From NCBI GenBank assembly GCA_021791195.1, contig JAJYXB010000019.1:62001-126000 (forward strand): a stretch of DNA of 64,000 nt, given 5' to 3'. Both the position numbers and the translations under genes were made by a program. This DNA comes from Actinomycetes bacterium. Lineage in GTDB: Bacteria > Actinomycetota > Thermoleophilia > BMS3ABIN01. The notes under the pieces are model-generated. The model was not told the origin of the DNA. It searched no databases and saw only the letters and a program-made list of their open reading frames with translations. Shown here in pieces: positions 43,138 to 52,166 of the stretch (position 1 is the first letter of the stretch; each line of letters starts with the position of its first letter).

Positions 43138-44679
43138 ATGAATCCCGCCTCCATCGTCCAAAAACTCTGGAACTACTGTAACGTCCTCCGCGACGACGGC
43201 ATGAGCTACGGCGATTACGTCGAGCAGCTCACCTATCTGCTCTTCCTCAAAATGGCGGACGAGCGCACGCAGAAACCCTATAAACAAAAGAGCATCGTTC
43301 CGGATGAGTACAGTTGGCAGAGTCTCATCAAGCGCGACGGTGACGAGCTTTTCGATCACTACCGCCACATCCTCGAAGCCCTGGGCCGTGAGAAGGGATT
43401 GCTCGGCCTTATCTTTGGCAAGTCCCAGAACAAGTTCCAGGACCCCGCCAAGCTTCGTCGGCTGATCGTCGATCTCATCGACAAGGAGAACTGGTCGCGC
43501 ATGAGCGCGGACGTCAAGGGCGATGCCTACGAGGGGCTCCTCAACAAAAACGCCGTGGAGTCGCCCAAGGGAGCGGGGCAATACTTCACCCCGCGCCCGC
43601 TCATCCGCGCTATCGTCGATGCCGTGGCGCCCCAGCCCGGCGAGCAGATCTGCGACCCGGCCTGCGGTACCGGCGGCTTCCTGCTCGCCGCGCACGACTA
43701 TATCGTCGCCAACAACGAACACCTCACCAGCGCCGAGAAGAAAAAGCTCAAGGAGAACACCTTCAAGGGCTGCGAGCTGGTGCCGGGCGTGGCGCGCCTT
43801 TGCGCCATGAACATGCTCCTGCACGGCATCGGCAGCCCGGAGTATGAGCCGGTCGTGGTGAGCGACTCGCTCGCGGCCGACCCCCAGGAGCGCTTCCAGC
43901 TGGTGCTCACCAATCCGCCTTTCGGCAAGAAAAGCAGCGTCACCATTGTTGGCGAGGACGGCCGGGCCGCGAAAGAGCGCGAGAGTTACGAGCGTGATGA
44001 TTTCTGGACCACGACCTCCAACAAGCAGCTCAACTTTTTGCAGCATGTGAAGACTCTGCTGGCTATCAACGGGCGGGCCGCGGTTGTGGTGCCGGATAAC
44101 GTGCTGTTTGAGGGCGGTGCTGGTGAGACGATCCGGCGGCGCCTGCTGGATGAGTGCGATGTGCATACGCTGCTGCGGTTGCCGACAGGGCTGTTTTATG
44201 CGCAGGGCGTGAAGGCTAATGTCTTGTTCTTTGACAAGAAGCCCGCGAGCGAGGAGCCGTGGACGCGGAAACTGTGGATATATGATCTGCGGACTAACAT
44301 GCACTTTACGCTGAAGACGAATCCGCTCAAGCGGTCTGATCTTGATGATTTTGTGAAGTGCTATAAGACTGATGCTCGGGCGCGGCGCAAGGATACGTGG
44401 TCAGTGGACTTGAAAGAACTTTCACCTGGGCAGACCGAATATAAAGGGCGCTGGCGCGGCTTTTCCTATGACGAGATCGTCGCGCGCGATAAAGCCAGCC
44501 TGGATATCTTCTGGCTGCGGGATGAAAGCCTGGAAGATTCTGATAACTTGCCCGAGCCGGGCGTGATAGCTCAGGAGATTGTGGCTGATCTTGAGGCGGC
44601 GTTAGTGCAGTTTAAGGAGATTGCGATGGATTTGGGGGTTGAAGATATTACGGAAGAACTTGAAAGCGCGTCGGATTAG
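43138..44679 (+). CDS. hsdM: Type I restriction-modification methyltransferase subunit
   Basis: This 513-aa N6-adenine methyltransferase has an HsdM N-terminal helical domain (VQKLWNYCNVLRDDGMSYGDYVEQLTYLLFLKM), the SAM-binding DPACGTGGFLLAAHDY near residue 172 and the catalytic NPPFG near residue 259. Together with HsdS it methylates the host recognition site. The ATG is 2 bp after the abiEii stop. Its N-terminal coding region is duplicated as a fragment at 40519-40617. Confidence 0.95.
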   Translation: MNPASIVQKLWNYCNVLRDDGMSYGDYVEQLTYLLFLKMADERTQKPYKQKSIVPDEYSWQSLIKRDGDELFDHYRHILEALGREKGLLGLIFGKSQNKFQDPAKLRRLIVDLIDKENWSRMSADVKGDAYEGLLNKNAVESPKGAGQYFTPRPLIRAIVDAVAPQPGEQICDPACGTGGFLLAAHDYIVANNEHLTSAEKKKLKENTFKGCELVPGVARLCAMNMLLHGIGSPEYEPVVVSDSLAADPQERFQLVLTNPPFGKKSSVTIVGEDGRAAKERESYERDDFWTTTSNKQLNFLQHVKTLLAINGRAAVVVPDNVLFEGGAGETIRRRLLDECDVHTLLRLPTGLFYAQGVKANVLFFDKKPASEEPWTRKLWIYDLRTNMHFTLKTNPLKRSDLDDFVKCYKTDARARRKDTWSVDLKELSPGQTEYKGRWRGFSYDEIVARDKASLDIFWLRDESLEDSDNLPEPGVIAQEIVADLEAALVQFKEIAMDLGVEDITEELESASD

Positions 44680-44689
44680 ACCGGCCTGT

Positions 44690-45034
44690 TCAAGAGGCAA
44701 TCTTTTCTTTCTGCCGCCGTTTTGGGGCCGCAAGTGTCTTAGCTAGATCCATCCGCGACGCACCAAGCACAAAGAGAGCTCGAACCAAAAGATCGATTGA
44801 AACAGATGGATCCCCCGCCTCCATCTTGGCAACCCGTGACTGGCTGGATTTCAGCATTTTTGCCAGTTTAGCCTGGGTGAAATGCTTTCCCTGCCTCCGC
44901 TCCTTTAAACTCTGAGCAAGCTCGAGTTTCGTGTCAACGTAGGCCATCTCTTCGTCAGAAAGTTCCAGAAAATCCTGGGTGCTGCCAATCTTCCAGCCCT
45001 TCGCTTCCAGTGCTTTCCTTTTGTTCTTATCCAT
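44690..45034 (-). CDS. XRE-family antitoxin (HigA-like)
   Basis: This 114-aa protein has an XRE-type helix-turn-helix (FTQAKLAKMLKSSQSRVAKMEAGDPSVSIDLLVRALFVLGAS). The ATG at 45034 follows the toxin stop by 19 bp; the longer frame to 45100 lies inside the toxin gene. It is the second gene of a toxin-first pair, the HigBA order. It converges with hsdM, 10 bp apart. Confidence 0.85.
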   Translation of the reverse strand: MDKNKRKALEAKGWKIGSTQDFLELSDEEMAYVDTKLELAQSLKERRQGKHFTQAKLAKMLKSSQSRVAKMEAGDPSVSIDLLVRALFVLGASRMDLAKTLAAPKRRQKEKIAS

Positions 45035-45053
45035 TCGGGTTTCAGCCCCTAAC

Positions 45054-45389
45054 TTAAGATAAATGGTCGTATTGCCCAATTCTTTTCTTACAAATATCAA
45101 TAATATTCTTTGGCGTTTGCTGTGTCTTCTTGGAGAATACTTCTAAAATCAGAATTGCATCATTATCGATACGGTAGACGATTCGCCATGTTACATCCTC
45201 ATCATTTATTTTTATCTCATGACACCTTGTGCCAATGTTAGGCATAGGTCTTGACATCGGCAGGGAAAGATTTTTTCCTTTCTGGAGCAGTCTTAGGTAA
45301 TGTCCCGCCTCCACTCTGGCGTCTTGTGAAAATGGCGGAGTCCGGACTTCGCCATGCAACCAGACCAAGGGTTTTTCAACTCCAGTCAC
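45054..45389 (-). CDS. RelE/HigB-type (Gp49-like) toxin
   Basis: This 111-aa protein has the phage-derived Gp49-like/HigB pattern: VWLHGEVRTPPFS, the core IGTRCHEIKINDEDVTWRIVYRIDNDAILILEVFSKKTQQTP, and a basic C-terminal helix. Such toxins are ribosome-dependent mRNA interferases. The GTG at 45389 has no ribosome site. On the minus strand TTGAAA, a 17-bp spacer and TAAAAT end 5 nt before it, suggesting a leaderless transcript. Confidence 0.85.
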   Translation of the reverse strand: MTGVEKPLVWLHGEVRTPPFSQDARVEAGHYLRLLQKGKNLSLPMSRPMPNIGTRCHEIKINDEDVTWRIVYRIDNDAILILEVFSKKTQQTPKNIIDICKKRIGQYDHLS

Positions 45390-45394
45390 CGGTA

Positions 45395-45422
45395 GATTTT
45401 ATGTCATATATGATATATTTTC
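45395..45422 (-). promoter_or_regulatory. Promoter of the HigBA-like pair, leaderless type
   Basis: On the minus strand TTGAAA and TAAAAT are spaced by 17 bp, and the -10 ends 5 nt before the GTG start of the toxin. The spacer contains the imperfect palindrome ATATATCATATATGA, a possible operator. Confidence 0.55.
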
Positions 45423-45449
45423 AAGTTTTTATTATTCTAAACTTTATCC

Positions 45450-45765
45450 TCAGGGTGCTTGTGGACCGCCCAAGGGTTTCTTCCAGCATTCTGGTTCTGG
45501 GCAGCGCTTCTCCCGAACTTCTGCGCCGGGTTCCGAATCGCTGGGCGGCCGCATCGTTTATCATGAGTTCAAGGGGTTTTCCCTGGACGAGGTCGGCATT
45601 GCAAACCACCGGCGGCTGTGGTTGCGAGGCGGATTTCCCCGGTCCTACCTTGCCTCATCTGCGCGGAGCTGGATCTGCTTGTGGTCAGGGGCAGGAAGGC
45701 GGCTGGGCTATGAGGTCATGCTCGATGCTCTTATTAGGGTCGATTTGACCCGGCCGGGTAAAGCG
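45450..45765 (+). pseudogene. Decayed AAA/DUF4143 ATPase gene
   Basis: Two frames carry pieces of one protein. The first has DRPRVSSSILVLGSASPELLR; after a frameshift near 45,530 comes SLGGRIVYHEFKGFSLDEVG, RRLWLRGGFPRSYLA, and then, after an internal deletion, AELDLLVVRGR. These are ordered motifs of AAA_14/DUF4143 ATPases, which are normally ~380 aa. The N-terminal Walker A part is absent. No intact copy is in the window. Confidence 0.75.
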
Positions 45766-45766
45766 C

Positions 45767-45799
45767 GAGGGGCGTGGCGCCGTAGGCGCCACGCCCCTC
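45767..45799. terminator. Strong perfect hairpin, likely terminator
   Basis: A 15-bp perfect stem (arms 45767-45781 and 45785-45799) with a GTA loop is followed on the plus strand by TCTTTATT. It stands 55 bp after the stop of the large minus-strand exported protein and may serve transcription from either side, but the T-run suits the plus strand best. Confidence 0.6.
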
Positions 45800-45854
45800 T
45801 CTTTATTCTCACCGCTGTCCTTACTTTCGCCAGAACCGCGGTCTTTCTGTCAGC

Positions 45855-48800
45855 TTAGGTAATCGGGTTACCGAATACCTCATTGAAGCTGTCGTAGTAC
45901 AGTGTCCTCTGCGTCGCGATTATCTTCTTGCCGTTAGTGGACACAACCTTCACCGGTCCACCCATCATTGCCGGATTGATCTGGAACGCGTCCACTGCTC
46001 CAGGAGCAATCGTCTTTGTGGCTTCCAGATTTGCTCCGACGTAGATCTCCACCTGTGCGTTGTCGCTGTCAACGTTGGCGATGGCAATCCAGTCTCCGTT
46101 CATTCCGGCGCTGGAATTGTCATACCAGGACCAGGCATATGCCGTTGCGGCCATAGTCGAGTCCAGGAAGTTCGTCTCGTTGAACGACTTCTTGTACGTC
46201 GTACGCTCAGATACGGTCAGTTTGTCACCGTTGGTCAGGCCATTCGGTATTCTAACGTATACCGGCCCGCCTCTGAGATCTGGCCACGACTTAACCGACA
46301 CATTACCAGCCGGAATCGTCACGTTGCCCTGAGACACCCCGCCGGCCACAATCTCAGCAGTGATGCTGTGATTGCTCTGGTTGCTCATGACGATCCAGGC
46401 TTGCAAGCCAGCGGCTGCCGTGGAGTCGTACCATGGGGTGTAGTAGTACCTGTCACCGACAGTGCCAGTGGTATTGACCGTGAACCAGTCATAACCTTGG
46501 CCGAGGTTCCCGGCGTTATCCTTGACATCAACCTCGACATCGTGCTTGCCGTTGGTAAGGCCAGTAGCCGTACAGCTGATACTGGTTGCCGTTACCGTGC
46601 AGCCAGACAGCGGCACTGAATCGACCTTGATAACTGCCGTTCCGGTATTGATACCACTGCCGCCAACATTGTCGCTAAAGTTGGCGTATACCACAGTACT
46701 CGCGCTGGTAACGGTGTCGTACTGGTTCGGCTGAATACCGGTCACTGTCGGCGGGGTCGTATCGGTCATTGCCGTCGGCTGGAATATCAGCTTGAGGAGA
46801 CCGCTCGTCAGATGCCCGGCTCCACTTGCGTTGTCCGCATAGGAAAGACCGAAATCATACGGTCCATTGTTGCTCCCGTAGGAGGAACCTGGTGAGAAGA
46901 TGACATCCTCGGCAGGATTCCCCGTGTCCAGGGCGCGGCTGTATTCATACGTCCAGACCCCGTCTTTCCAGGTCGCAGACATTATCACGTCAGACCTGCT
47001 GCCCGAGGGGCCTTTGGGGCCTTCAGAACCAGCAGCATTCATCAGGATGCTTTCCGGCACAACTGCTTTCAGGTCGGTGTAGTTTTTCCATGCGGCCTGT
47101 AGAGCAGCCGGGGTCAAGCTACTAACCAGCACAGCAGAACCACCAGTTATATCACTCTGCGTGATAGTCATGGCATCTACAAAGTTAGCCGGAGCCGGTT
47201 TGATGTATTTGGGCGCTCCCGTCGCGGCAACAACGTTGCTGGCGGTGGCGTCATTTCCGCCGTCAGGATGGATACCGCCAGTAGGGGTGTTTGGCCCGAC
47301 CCAGTTGTCATCTGAGAATCCGGTGAACGTGATTTTCCCAGCAGTCACCGCATGAGTATTCGGATCAACTGTCAGCGGGGGAGTCTCGCCGCGGGTGGTG
47401 ACAGGCAGGAATTGTGCTGCTTTTCCACTCCACAGATCTGCCGTGCCATCAGCCAGCCAGGAAGTACTATCGCCTGCGTGGCATTTGGTCCCGCAGCCGC
47501 TGGTGTCAAAGCCCGGCGTACCCATGCTCCACATCCATCCCAGCCGATCCTGGTTTTGACCCTGAACCCGTGCCCATTGGCTGATAGTGACAGTGGGAGG
47601 GCCAGCGAGATAGTCGTAGCCAGAGCCACCGTTAGTAAGCGTGAGTCCTGTAACCACACCACCGGTGATGGTTGATGTAGCCAGAGCGGTAGTACCGCTG
47701 GCCGGCGGAGCGATAGTGACTGCAGGGGCGGAGACATAACCGGAGCCGCCGTATGTAAGCGTCAGGCTAGCTATGCTGGTTGTTTTCAGCGTACCCGTTG
47801 CGGTGGCTGCTGTGGTGCCGCCAGGGAAGGTGAAGTGCGGGTTTGCCGAGTAGTTGGAACCCGGATTCGTTACGGTGATGGCCGTAAGGCTGCCGCCGGC
47901 GAAGGTGCCGGTGCACGTAGCGCCTGTGCCGGTAGTGTCCGCGGGGTCGTTAACTACGGTACACGCACCAGTACCATCCGGATAACCTGTGCCCGCATTA
48001 GTGACGGTATACGAGGTCCCAAATACGTTCGCATCATTGACACCCGGCTTGGCCAGCACGGCCGTTGCCGTAGCGGTGGAGCCGGTAGTCGGGGGTCCCA
48101 GGGTGATCGTGGGAACCGTGGTGTAGTCAGAGTTCCCGCTGGTAACAGTGACACCCGAAACTGCGCCGCCGCCTATCGTGGCTGTACAGGTAGCACCAGT
48201 GCCGCCGCCGCCCGTGACTGTACAAGCAGGAACGGCGGTGTAACCCGTCCCCGCCTGCGTGATAGTGGCTGCCGTAACGAGTCCGGTAGCCGCCAGATTC
48301 ACTGTACCCTTAAAACCGGTACCGCCCCCGGCGCCGGTAACGGTGACGGTCGGTTCCATGTGATAGCCGGAGCCGGCGCCGCCAGGACTAACAGTGACGC
48401 TGTCGATCACACCACCGGTTTGGTGGGCGGTGCACGTGGCGGTTGTTGTGATCGTATCCGCGGGGTCTTTAACTACGGTGCAGGTAAGTGCGCCGGAGTA
48501 CGAGCTGCCCCCGTTCACAATCGTGAACGAACTGACGGAGGTGGCTTGCAGGGTAGTCGTTGCCGTGGCCTGCGTGCCGGTGCCAGCCAGTGACCAGGCT
48601 GAGCCCGTGAAGCTGGCCGTCGTATCCGGTACGGTAGCCAGGAAGTATACCCTACCGCCGGTAAATACCGATTTCAAAGTGGCGCCCGGCGTGGTCAAAG
48701 TCAGCGGAGTCGCGGCTGCCCAGGCAGGGTCTGTTCCGGTACCAGTCATTGCCGGAGCAGTGTCGACCTGAGCAGAAATGAGGGTGTCGCCCCCACTGAT

Positions 48801-48911
48801 CGCACTGTTAACCGGACTGGATGCCAAACCCATGGATATCCCGGCAATTAGTAAAACCAAAACTACCGCAAGTCCCACCAAGGCGGGCCCTAATTTAATA
48901 ACTCTCTCCAT
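45855..48911 (-). CDS. Large exported protein: EB_dh-like c-type heme domain split by Gly/Thr-rich repeats
   Basis: This 1018-aa protein starts at ATG 48911 with GGAGG 7 nt upstream and has a signal peptide (residues ~6-30). Residues ~45-110 (DTAPAMTGTGTDPAWAAATPL, SVFTGGRVYFLATVPD) resemble the start of an ethylbenzene-dehydrogenase-type heme domain, and residues ~448-480 (QDRLGWMWSMGTPGFDTSGCGTKCHAG) its continuation, with a c-heme motif CGTKCH at 473-478. Between them (residues ~123-443) are about eight repeats of ~40 residues (ITVTNxGSGYxxxPxxTxxG). An Ig-like domain (~residues 725-820) and two C-terminal units with YxxxWYD follow. No sorting signal is seen. Heme attachment and electron transfer are inference. 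Confidence 0.75.
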   Translation of the reverse strand: MERVIKLGPALVGLAVVLVLLIAGISMGLASSPVNSAISGGDTLISAQVDTAPAMTGTGTDPAWAAATPLTLTTPGATLKSVFTGGRVYFLATVPDTTASFTGSAWSLAGTGTQATATTTLQATSVSSFTIVNGGSSYSGALTCTVVKDPADTITTTATCTAHQTGGVIDSVTVSPGGAGSGYHMEPTVTVTGAGGGTGFKGTVNLAATGLVTAATITQAGTGYTAVPACTVTGGGGTGATCTATIGGGAVSGVTVTSGNSDYTTVPTITLGPPTTGSTATATAVLAKPGVNDANVFGTSYTVTNAGTGYPDGTGACTVVNDPADTTGTGATCTGTFAGGSLTAITVTNPGSNYSANPHFTFPGGTTAATATGTLKTTSIASLTLTYGGSGYVSAPAVTIAPPASGTTALATSTITGGVVTGLTLTNGGSGYDYLAGPPTVTISQWARVQGQNQDRLGWMWSMGTPGFDTSGCGTKCHAGDSTSWLADGTADLWSGKAAQFLPVTTRGETPPLTVDPNTHAVTAGKITFTGFSDDNWVGPNTPTGGIHPDGGNDATASNVVAATGAPKYIKPAPANFVDAMTITQSDITGGSAVLVSSLTPAALQAAWKNYTDLKAVVPESILMNAAGSEGPKGPSGSRSDVIMSATWKDGVWTYEYSRALDTGNPAEDVIFSPGSSYGSNNGPYDFGLSYADNASGAGHLTSGLLKLIFQPTAMTDTTPPTVTGIQPNQYDTVTSASTVVYANFSDNVGGSGINTGTAVIKVDSVPLSGCTVTATSISCTATGLTNGKHDVEVDVKDNAGNLGQGYDWFTVNTTGTVGDRYYYTPWYDSTAAAGLQAWIVMSNQSNHSITAEIVAGGVSQGNVTIPAGNVSVKSWPDLRGGPVYVRIPNGLTNGDKLTVSERTTYKKSFNETNFLDSTMAATAYAWSWYDNSSAGMNGDWIAIANVDSDNAQVEIYVGANLEATKTIAPGAVDAFQINPAMMGGPVKVVSTNGKKIIATQRTLYYDSFNEVFGNPIT

Positions 48912-49260
48912 AAATAGTCCTCCATTCATTCAGGTTATTTAACCCACAATTATTAAGCTTAAGACCCCAGCGCCATAATCCTCCAATCTTTATTATTTAT
49001 TCTTAATTTTTTATTCCTCTTATCCTCTGGTTTCGAACCCTATCATATCCCGACATACCACACAATATTTAACAAATATTTAACACCACGGGCATAAAAG
49101 ATCAAGTCCCAACCGTGCTGTAAATTCGCTTTCCGACAGTGTTTCTCTCGCTTGACGTGGCCTGGTAAAAATGGACATCCATGACAAGTTATTGTCAAGG
49201 AAAACGGGGGTTTGGCGCTGCGCCCATTTCCCCGCACCAGTTCGGCCATGGCCAAAGAGT
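48912..49260. other. AT-rich leader of the exported cytochrome-like gene
   Basis: This low-GC stretch precedes the exported-protein gene. On the minus strand it has GGAGG followed by a five-codon frame (ATGGCGCTGGGGTCTTAA) about 70 nt before the true start, possibly a leader peptide by chance. No riboswitch or gene recognised. Confidence 0.35.
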
Positions 49261-49264
49261 GGTT

Positions 49265-49600
49265 CGGTTGTTGCTCCTGTTTTCCAATATTGTTGATATA
49301 CGCATTGGGGTTCAGATAGTCAAGCGCCGAGTGGAGCCGGTCCTCGTTGCGGGCGCTCATGGCCTGATCGATAAGTTCTATCACCTCCTGTTCGGTGTCT
49401 GCCTGGGCAAAGGTGGGGCCCCCCTCCTCCTTGCGACGGCCACCTGCCTGCCGAGCGCCTTGCGGCTGTTGTCGTCCATGGCCGGCGCCAGATAGGCTTT
49501 GCTCCGCTTGTAGAGGATCTCGGTAACACCGGAGCGAATGAGGCCTAAGCTCGTGTTTCGACGCCAAGGGGGTAACTCCTTTGTAATCGACCTACCGGCC
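49265..49600 (-). pseudogene. Remnant of an IS3-family transposase
   Basis: On the minus strand two frames carry parts of an integrase-core transposase: VTEILYKRSKAYLAPAMDDNSRKALG, and after a frameshift near 49,400, EQEVIELIDQAMSARNEDRLHSALDYLNPNAYINN, the typical C-terminus of IS3-type OrfB. Most of the gene and the inverted ends are missing. It is the only transposase trace in the window. Confidence 0.75.
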
Positions 49601-49687
49601 GGGGGACGGCATAAATGCCAGAGCTCCTGTTTCCACGGCAACGGGTAACTCCAACCGCACTACTCCGGCGCAGGGGCTAATGCCCGC

Positions 49688-50155
49688 CTACTGCTTTCGC
49701 TTCAGAATACGGTCGTCGAAATTAAAGGGCAGTGGCCGGCTGGCCCTGACCTTCCTGAAGGCAGCCTGAAGGGGGTTGATGATGAAATTATATTCCCCCG
49801 GCACGATCACTGAAGGCACGCGCAGGATCAGGGTTCTGGCAGACCTGGCCCACTCGCTGCCGATCCGGACTGTTTCAGCCTGGAAAGGCATGGCGTCCCA
49901 ACCGGGTGACAGGGCCGTTCGGGGGAGATTCGTAACCCTTGTATCGTCAGGAACGCTGAAGCTGCGATATTTCAGGTCAGGCGGGGCTAACACCAGCGGC
50001 AAATGGACAAGATACTCCAGCGCGGCCAGTGAGAGACTCTCCGCGGTGTAAATAACGGAGATGCCTTTTTCATTCCAGCGGCCGCCGTTGACGCGCGCGC
50101 CCTCGCCGGTTAAATCCCCGATGTGCCCGGCCTTGGCTATCCGGAAGAATTTCAC
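49688..50155 (-). CDS. RES-domain toxin
   Basis: This 155-aa protein has the RES family pattern: FFRIAKAGHIGDLTGEGARVNGGRWNEKGISVIYTAESLSLAALEYLVHL, with the conserved Arg, Tyr, Glu and Ser spaced as in NAD-degrading RES toxins (Res/MbcT). The GTG at 50155 shares one nucleotide with the antitoxin stop. It should deplete NAD when unneutralised. A 2-gene module with the Xre antitoxin upstream. Confidence 0.92.
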   Translation of the reverse strand: MKFFRIAKAGHIGDLTGEGARVNGGRWNEKGISVIYTAESLSLAALEYLVHLPLVLAPPDLKYRSFSVPDDTRVTNLPRTALSPGWDAMPFQAETVRIGSEWARSARTLILRVPSVIVPGEYNFIINPLQAAFRKVRASRPLPFNFDDRILKRKQ

Positions 50156-50625
50156 TATGCGGGGATGCCGTGAGCAATCCGTCCCAGTTCGTCAACAACC
50201 AGTTCTATGCCAAACCGGGAGCTTAGTAACTCGATTGGCTTTCGGCCTCCGAGCGCAGTGGACGGCATCGACAACCAGGTGAGAAAATTACCGCGATCTG
50301 CAAATACATCTATACCAATTGCCACCACTTCAGCCAACTGCAGCGCCTGCTCACTGACAATCTGATTCATTAATTTCTGCGTTTGATATCGTTGCAGGGT
50401 TCTCTCGGTAATTGGCAATAGTTTTGCCATGTCTCGCCAGGTGAGCGACATACTGGCAGCAAGATGCCGCACAGCGCTCTTTTTGATTCCCTGCCTGCCG
50501 AGCTCAATAAAGTCATTGATGCTCTTTATCTTCCGCCCTAAAACTTCTTCGCCACCAAGTATTTCTTCTACGTGAGCGTAACTCATCTGAATCACACCTT
50601 CCCACCGGCTTACGTCATTTGTCAT
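50155..50625 (-). CDS. Xre/MbcA/ParS-family antitoxin
   Basis: This 156-aa partner of RES toxins has an N-terminal helical Xre-like region (AVRHLAASMSLTWRDMAKLLPITERTLQRYQ) and a C-terminal DUF2384 toxin-binding region (AEVVAIGIDVFADRGNFLTWLSMPSTALGGRKPIELLSSRFGIELVVDELGRIAHGIPA). Antitoxin-first order is usual for RES-Xre. A possible alternative start is the internal ATG in VIQMSYAHVEEILGG, which has a GGTGTG-type site. Confidence 0.92.
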   Translation of the reverse strand: MTNDVSRWEGVIQMSYAHVEEILGGEEVLGRKIKSINDFIELGRQGIKKSAVRHLAASMSLTWRDMAKLLPITERTLQRYQTQKLMNQIVSEQALQLAEVVAIGIDVFADRGNFLTWLSMPSTALGGRKPIELLSSRFGIELVVDELGRIAHGIPA

Positions 50626-50736
50626 ACATTATAACGACAAATGTCTTTCATTTCCATGGATATTTCCCGACCTTGGCCTTCGATAAACCCGGCCGATTCA
50701 GTATGGCTCGCTGTTTGGATGATACGCTTCCCTGGT

Positions 50737-50771
50737 TTGAAAAGCACCGGTTCGCCTATATAGTCATCCCC
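50737..50771 (+). promoter_or_regulatory. Leaderless-type promoter of the MFS gene
   Basis: TTGAAA (50737-50742), a 16-bp spacer and TATAGT (50759-50764) end 7 nt before the ATG at 50772. No ribosome-binding site is present. Confidence 0.5.
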
Positions 50772-52073
50772 ATGGACAGACCGGAGAACGCCAGCGACGA
50801 CACCTTCACCCTCGAGGCCGAAACCGAGACGGCGCCGGCGCGGCGCGGCAATCCGTTCGCCTCGCTCCGGCACCGCGACTACCGTTATTTCTGGATGGGG
50901 GCGCTGGTCTCCAACGTCGGCACCTGGATGCAGAACGTCGGCATCGGCTGGGTGGTCTTCGACCTCACCCGCAACGGCGACCCGTCGCTGGCGCTGGGCG
51001 TGATCAACTTCCTGACCCTCATCCCCATGACCGTGCTGACCCTGTTCGCCGGCGTCATCGCCGACCGCTTCGACCGCAAGCGGCTCATCGTCATCTCGCA
51101 GGTGCTGCTGATGTTGCAGGCTTTCGTGCTGGCGCGGCTGACACAGGTGGGCGCGGCCACGGTGATGATCATCGGCGCGCTGGCCTTGCTGGGCGGCATC
51201 TTCACCGCCTTCGTTTTCCCCGCCTGGCAGGCGATGATGCCGGACATCGTGCCGAAGCGGTCGCTGATGAACGCCATCGCCCTCAACGCCGCGCAGTTCA
51301 ACAGCGCCCGGCTGCTGGGCCCGCTGCTAGGCGGGCTGGTGTTCGCCCGCTGGGGCGCTGCCGAAGTCTTCTACATCAACGGCGTCAGTTTCCTGTTCGT
51401 CATCTGGGCGCTGGCGCTCATCCATCCGCGGCAGGAGCGGCACCGGCCCAGCGGCCAGGGCGCCCTGGCGACGCTGACGGCGGGCGTGCGCTACGCGCGC
51501 GAGAACATCCACATCGGCTGGATGCTGATCAGCGCCTTCATGCTCTCCCTGCTGGGAATGCCGTACGTGACGCTGATGCCGGTGATGGCCGCCGAGGTGC
51601 TCGGCCGGGGCGCCTCCGGCTATTCGATGCTGATGGCGGCCGGCGGCCTCGGCGCCGTGGGCGGCGCGCTGTTCGTCGCCAGTTGCCCGGCCAGTGTCGG
51701 CCGCGACCTTTTGCTGCGCTCCGGGCTGATGGGGATGGGCGCGTCGCTGCTGCTGTTCTCGATCTCGCGCAGCTTCTACCTGTCGCTGGTATTCGTGGCG
51801 GCGGCGGGTTTCTCGTTCCTGGTGGGGATGTCGGCCAGCACTACCGGCCTGCAGGCGACCACGCCGGCGCGGCTGCGCGGCCGGGTGATGGCGCTGTTCG
51901 TGCTCTGCTTCGCCGGCATCCAGCCGTTCTCGGCGCTCGGCTTCGGCTCGCTGGGCGAGGTCATCGGCGTACCGCTGGCCATCGGCGCCGGCGCCGCCCT
52001 GCTGATGGTTTACGCCGGCTACCAGTTCCTGCGGCCAGGGCTGCTGCGGGTGCGGGACGATGCTGTTTCCTAA
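50772..52073 (+). CDS. MFS transporter, EntS/MFS_3-type exporter
   Basis: This 433-aa protein has about 11-12 membrane segments, with ASLRHRDYRYFWMGALVSNVGTWMQNVGIGW as the first helices and the loop motif GVIADRFDRKRLIV of the MFS_3 (enterobactin/macrolide exporter) group. The ATG at 50772 follows a promoter directly; the longer frame from 50619 overlaps the antitoxin start. Substrate unknown. It is outside the island by composition, and it precedes the queuosine genes. Confidence 0.88.
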   Translation: MDRPENASDDTFTLEAETETAPARRGNPFASLRHRDYRYFWMGALVSNVGTWMQNVGIGWVVFDLTRNGDPSLALGVINFLTLIPMTVLTLFAGVIADRFDRKRLIVISQVLLMLQAFVLARLTQVGAATVMIIGALALLGGIFTAFVFPAWQAMMPDIVPKRSLMNAIALNAAQFNSARLLGPLLGGLVFARWGAAEVFYINGVSFLFVIWALALIHPRQERHRPSGQGALATLTAGVRYARENIHIGWMLISAFMLSLLGMPYVTLMPVMAAEVLGRGASGYSMLMAAGGLGAVGGALFVASCPASVGRDLLLRSGLMGMGASLLLFSISRSFYLSLVFVAAAGFSFLVGMSASTTGLQATTPARLRGRVMALFVLCFAGIQPFSALGFGSLGEVIGVPLAIGAGAALLMVYAGYQFLRPGLLRVRDDAVS

Positions 52074-52166
52074 CCGTTTCGTAGCCTGTCGGGACTGGCT
52101 CCTTGGACTGGCTCCTTCCGAGGCCGGCACAGCTGACTTTCCCGATTTCTGGATTCCGCCGGATAG

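Noticed and set aside
43012-44304. 430-codon minus-strand frame
   Set aside because: Antisense to hsdM, composition typical of shadows.
47583-48545. Repeat array considered as CRISPR or minisatellite
   Set aside because: Repeats are conserved at protein rather than DNA level and remain in one open frame; no spacers.
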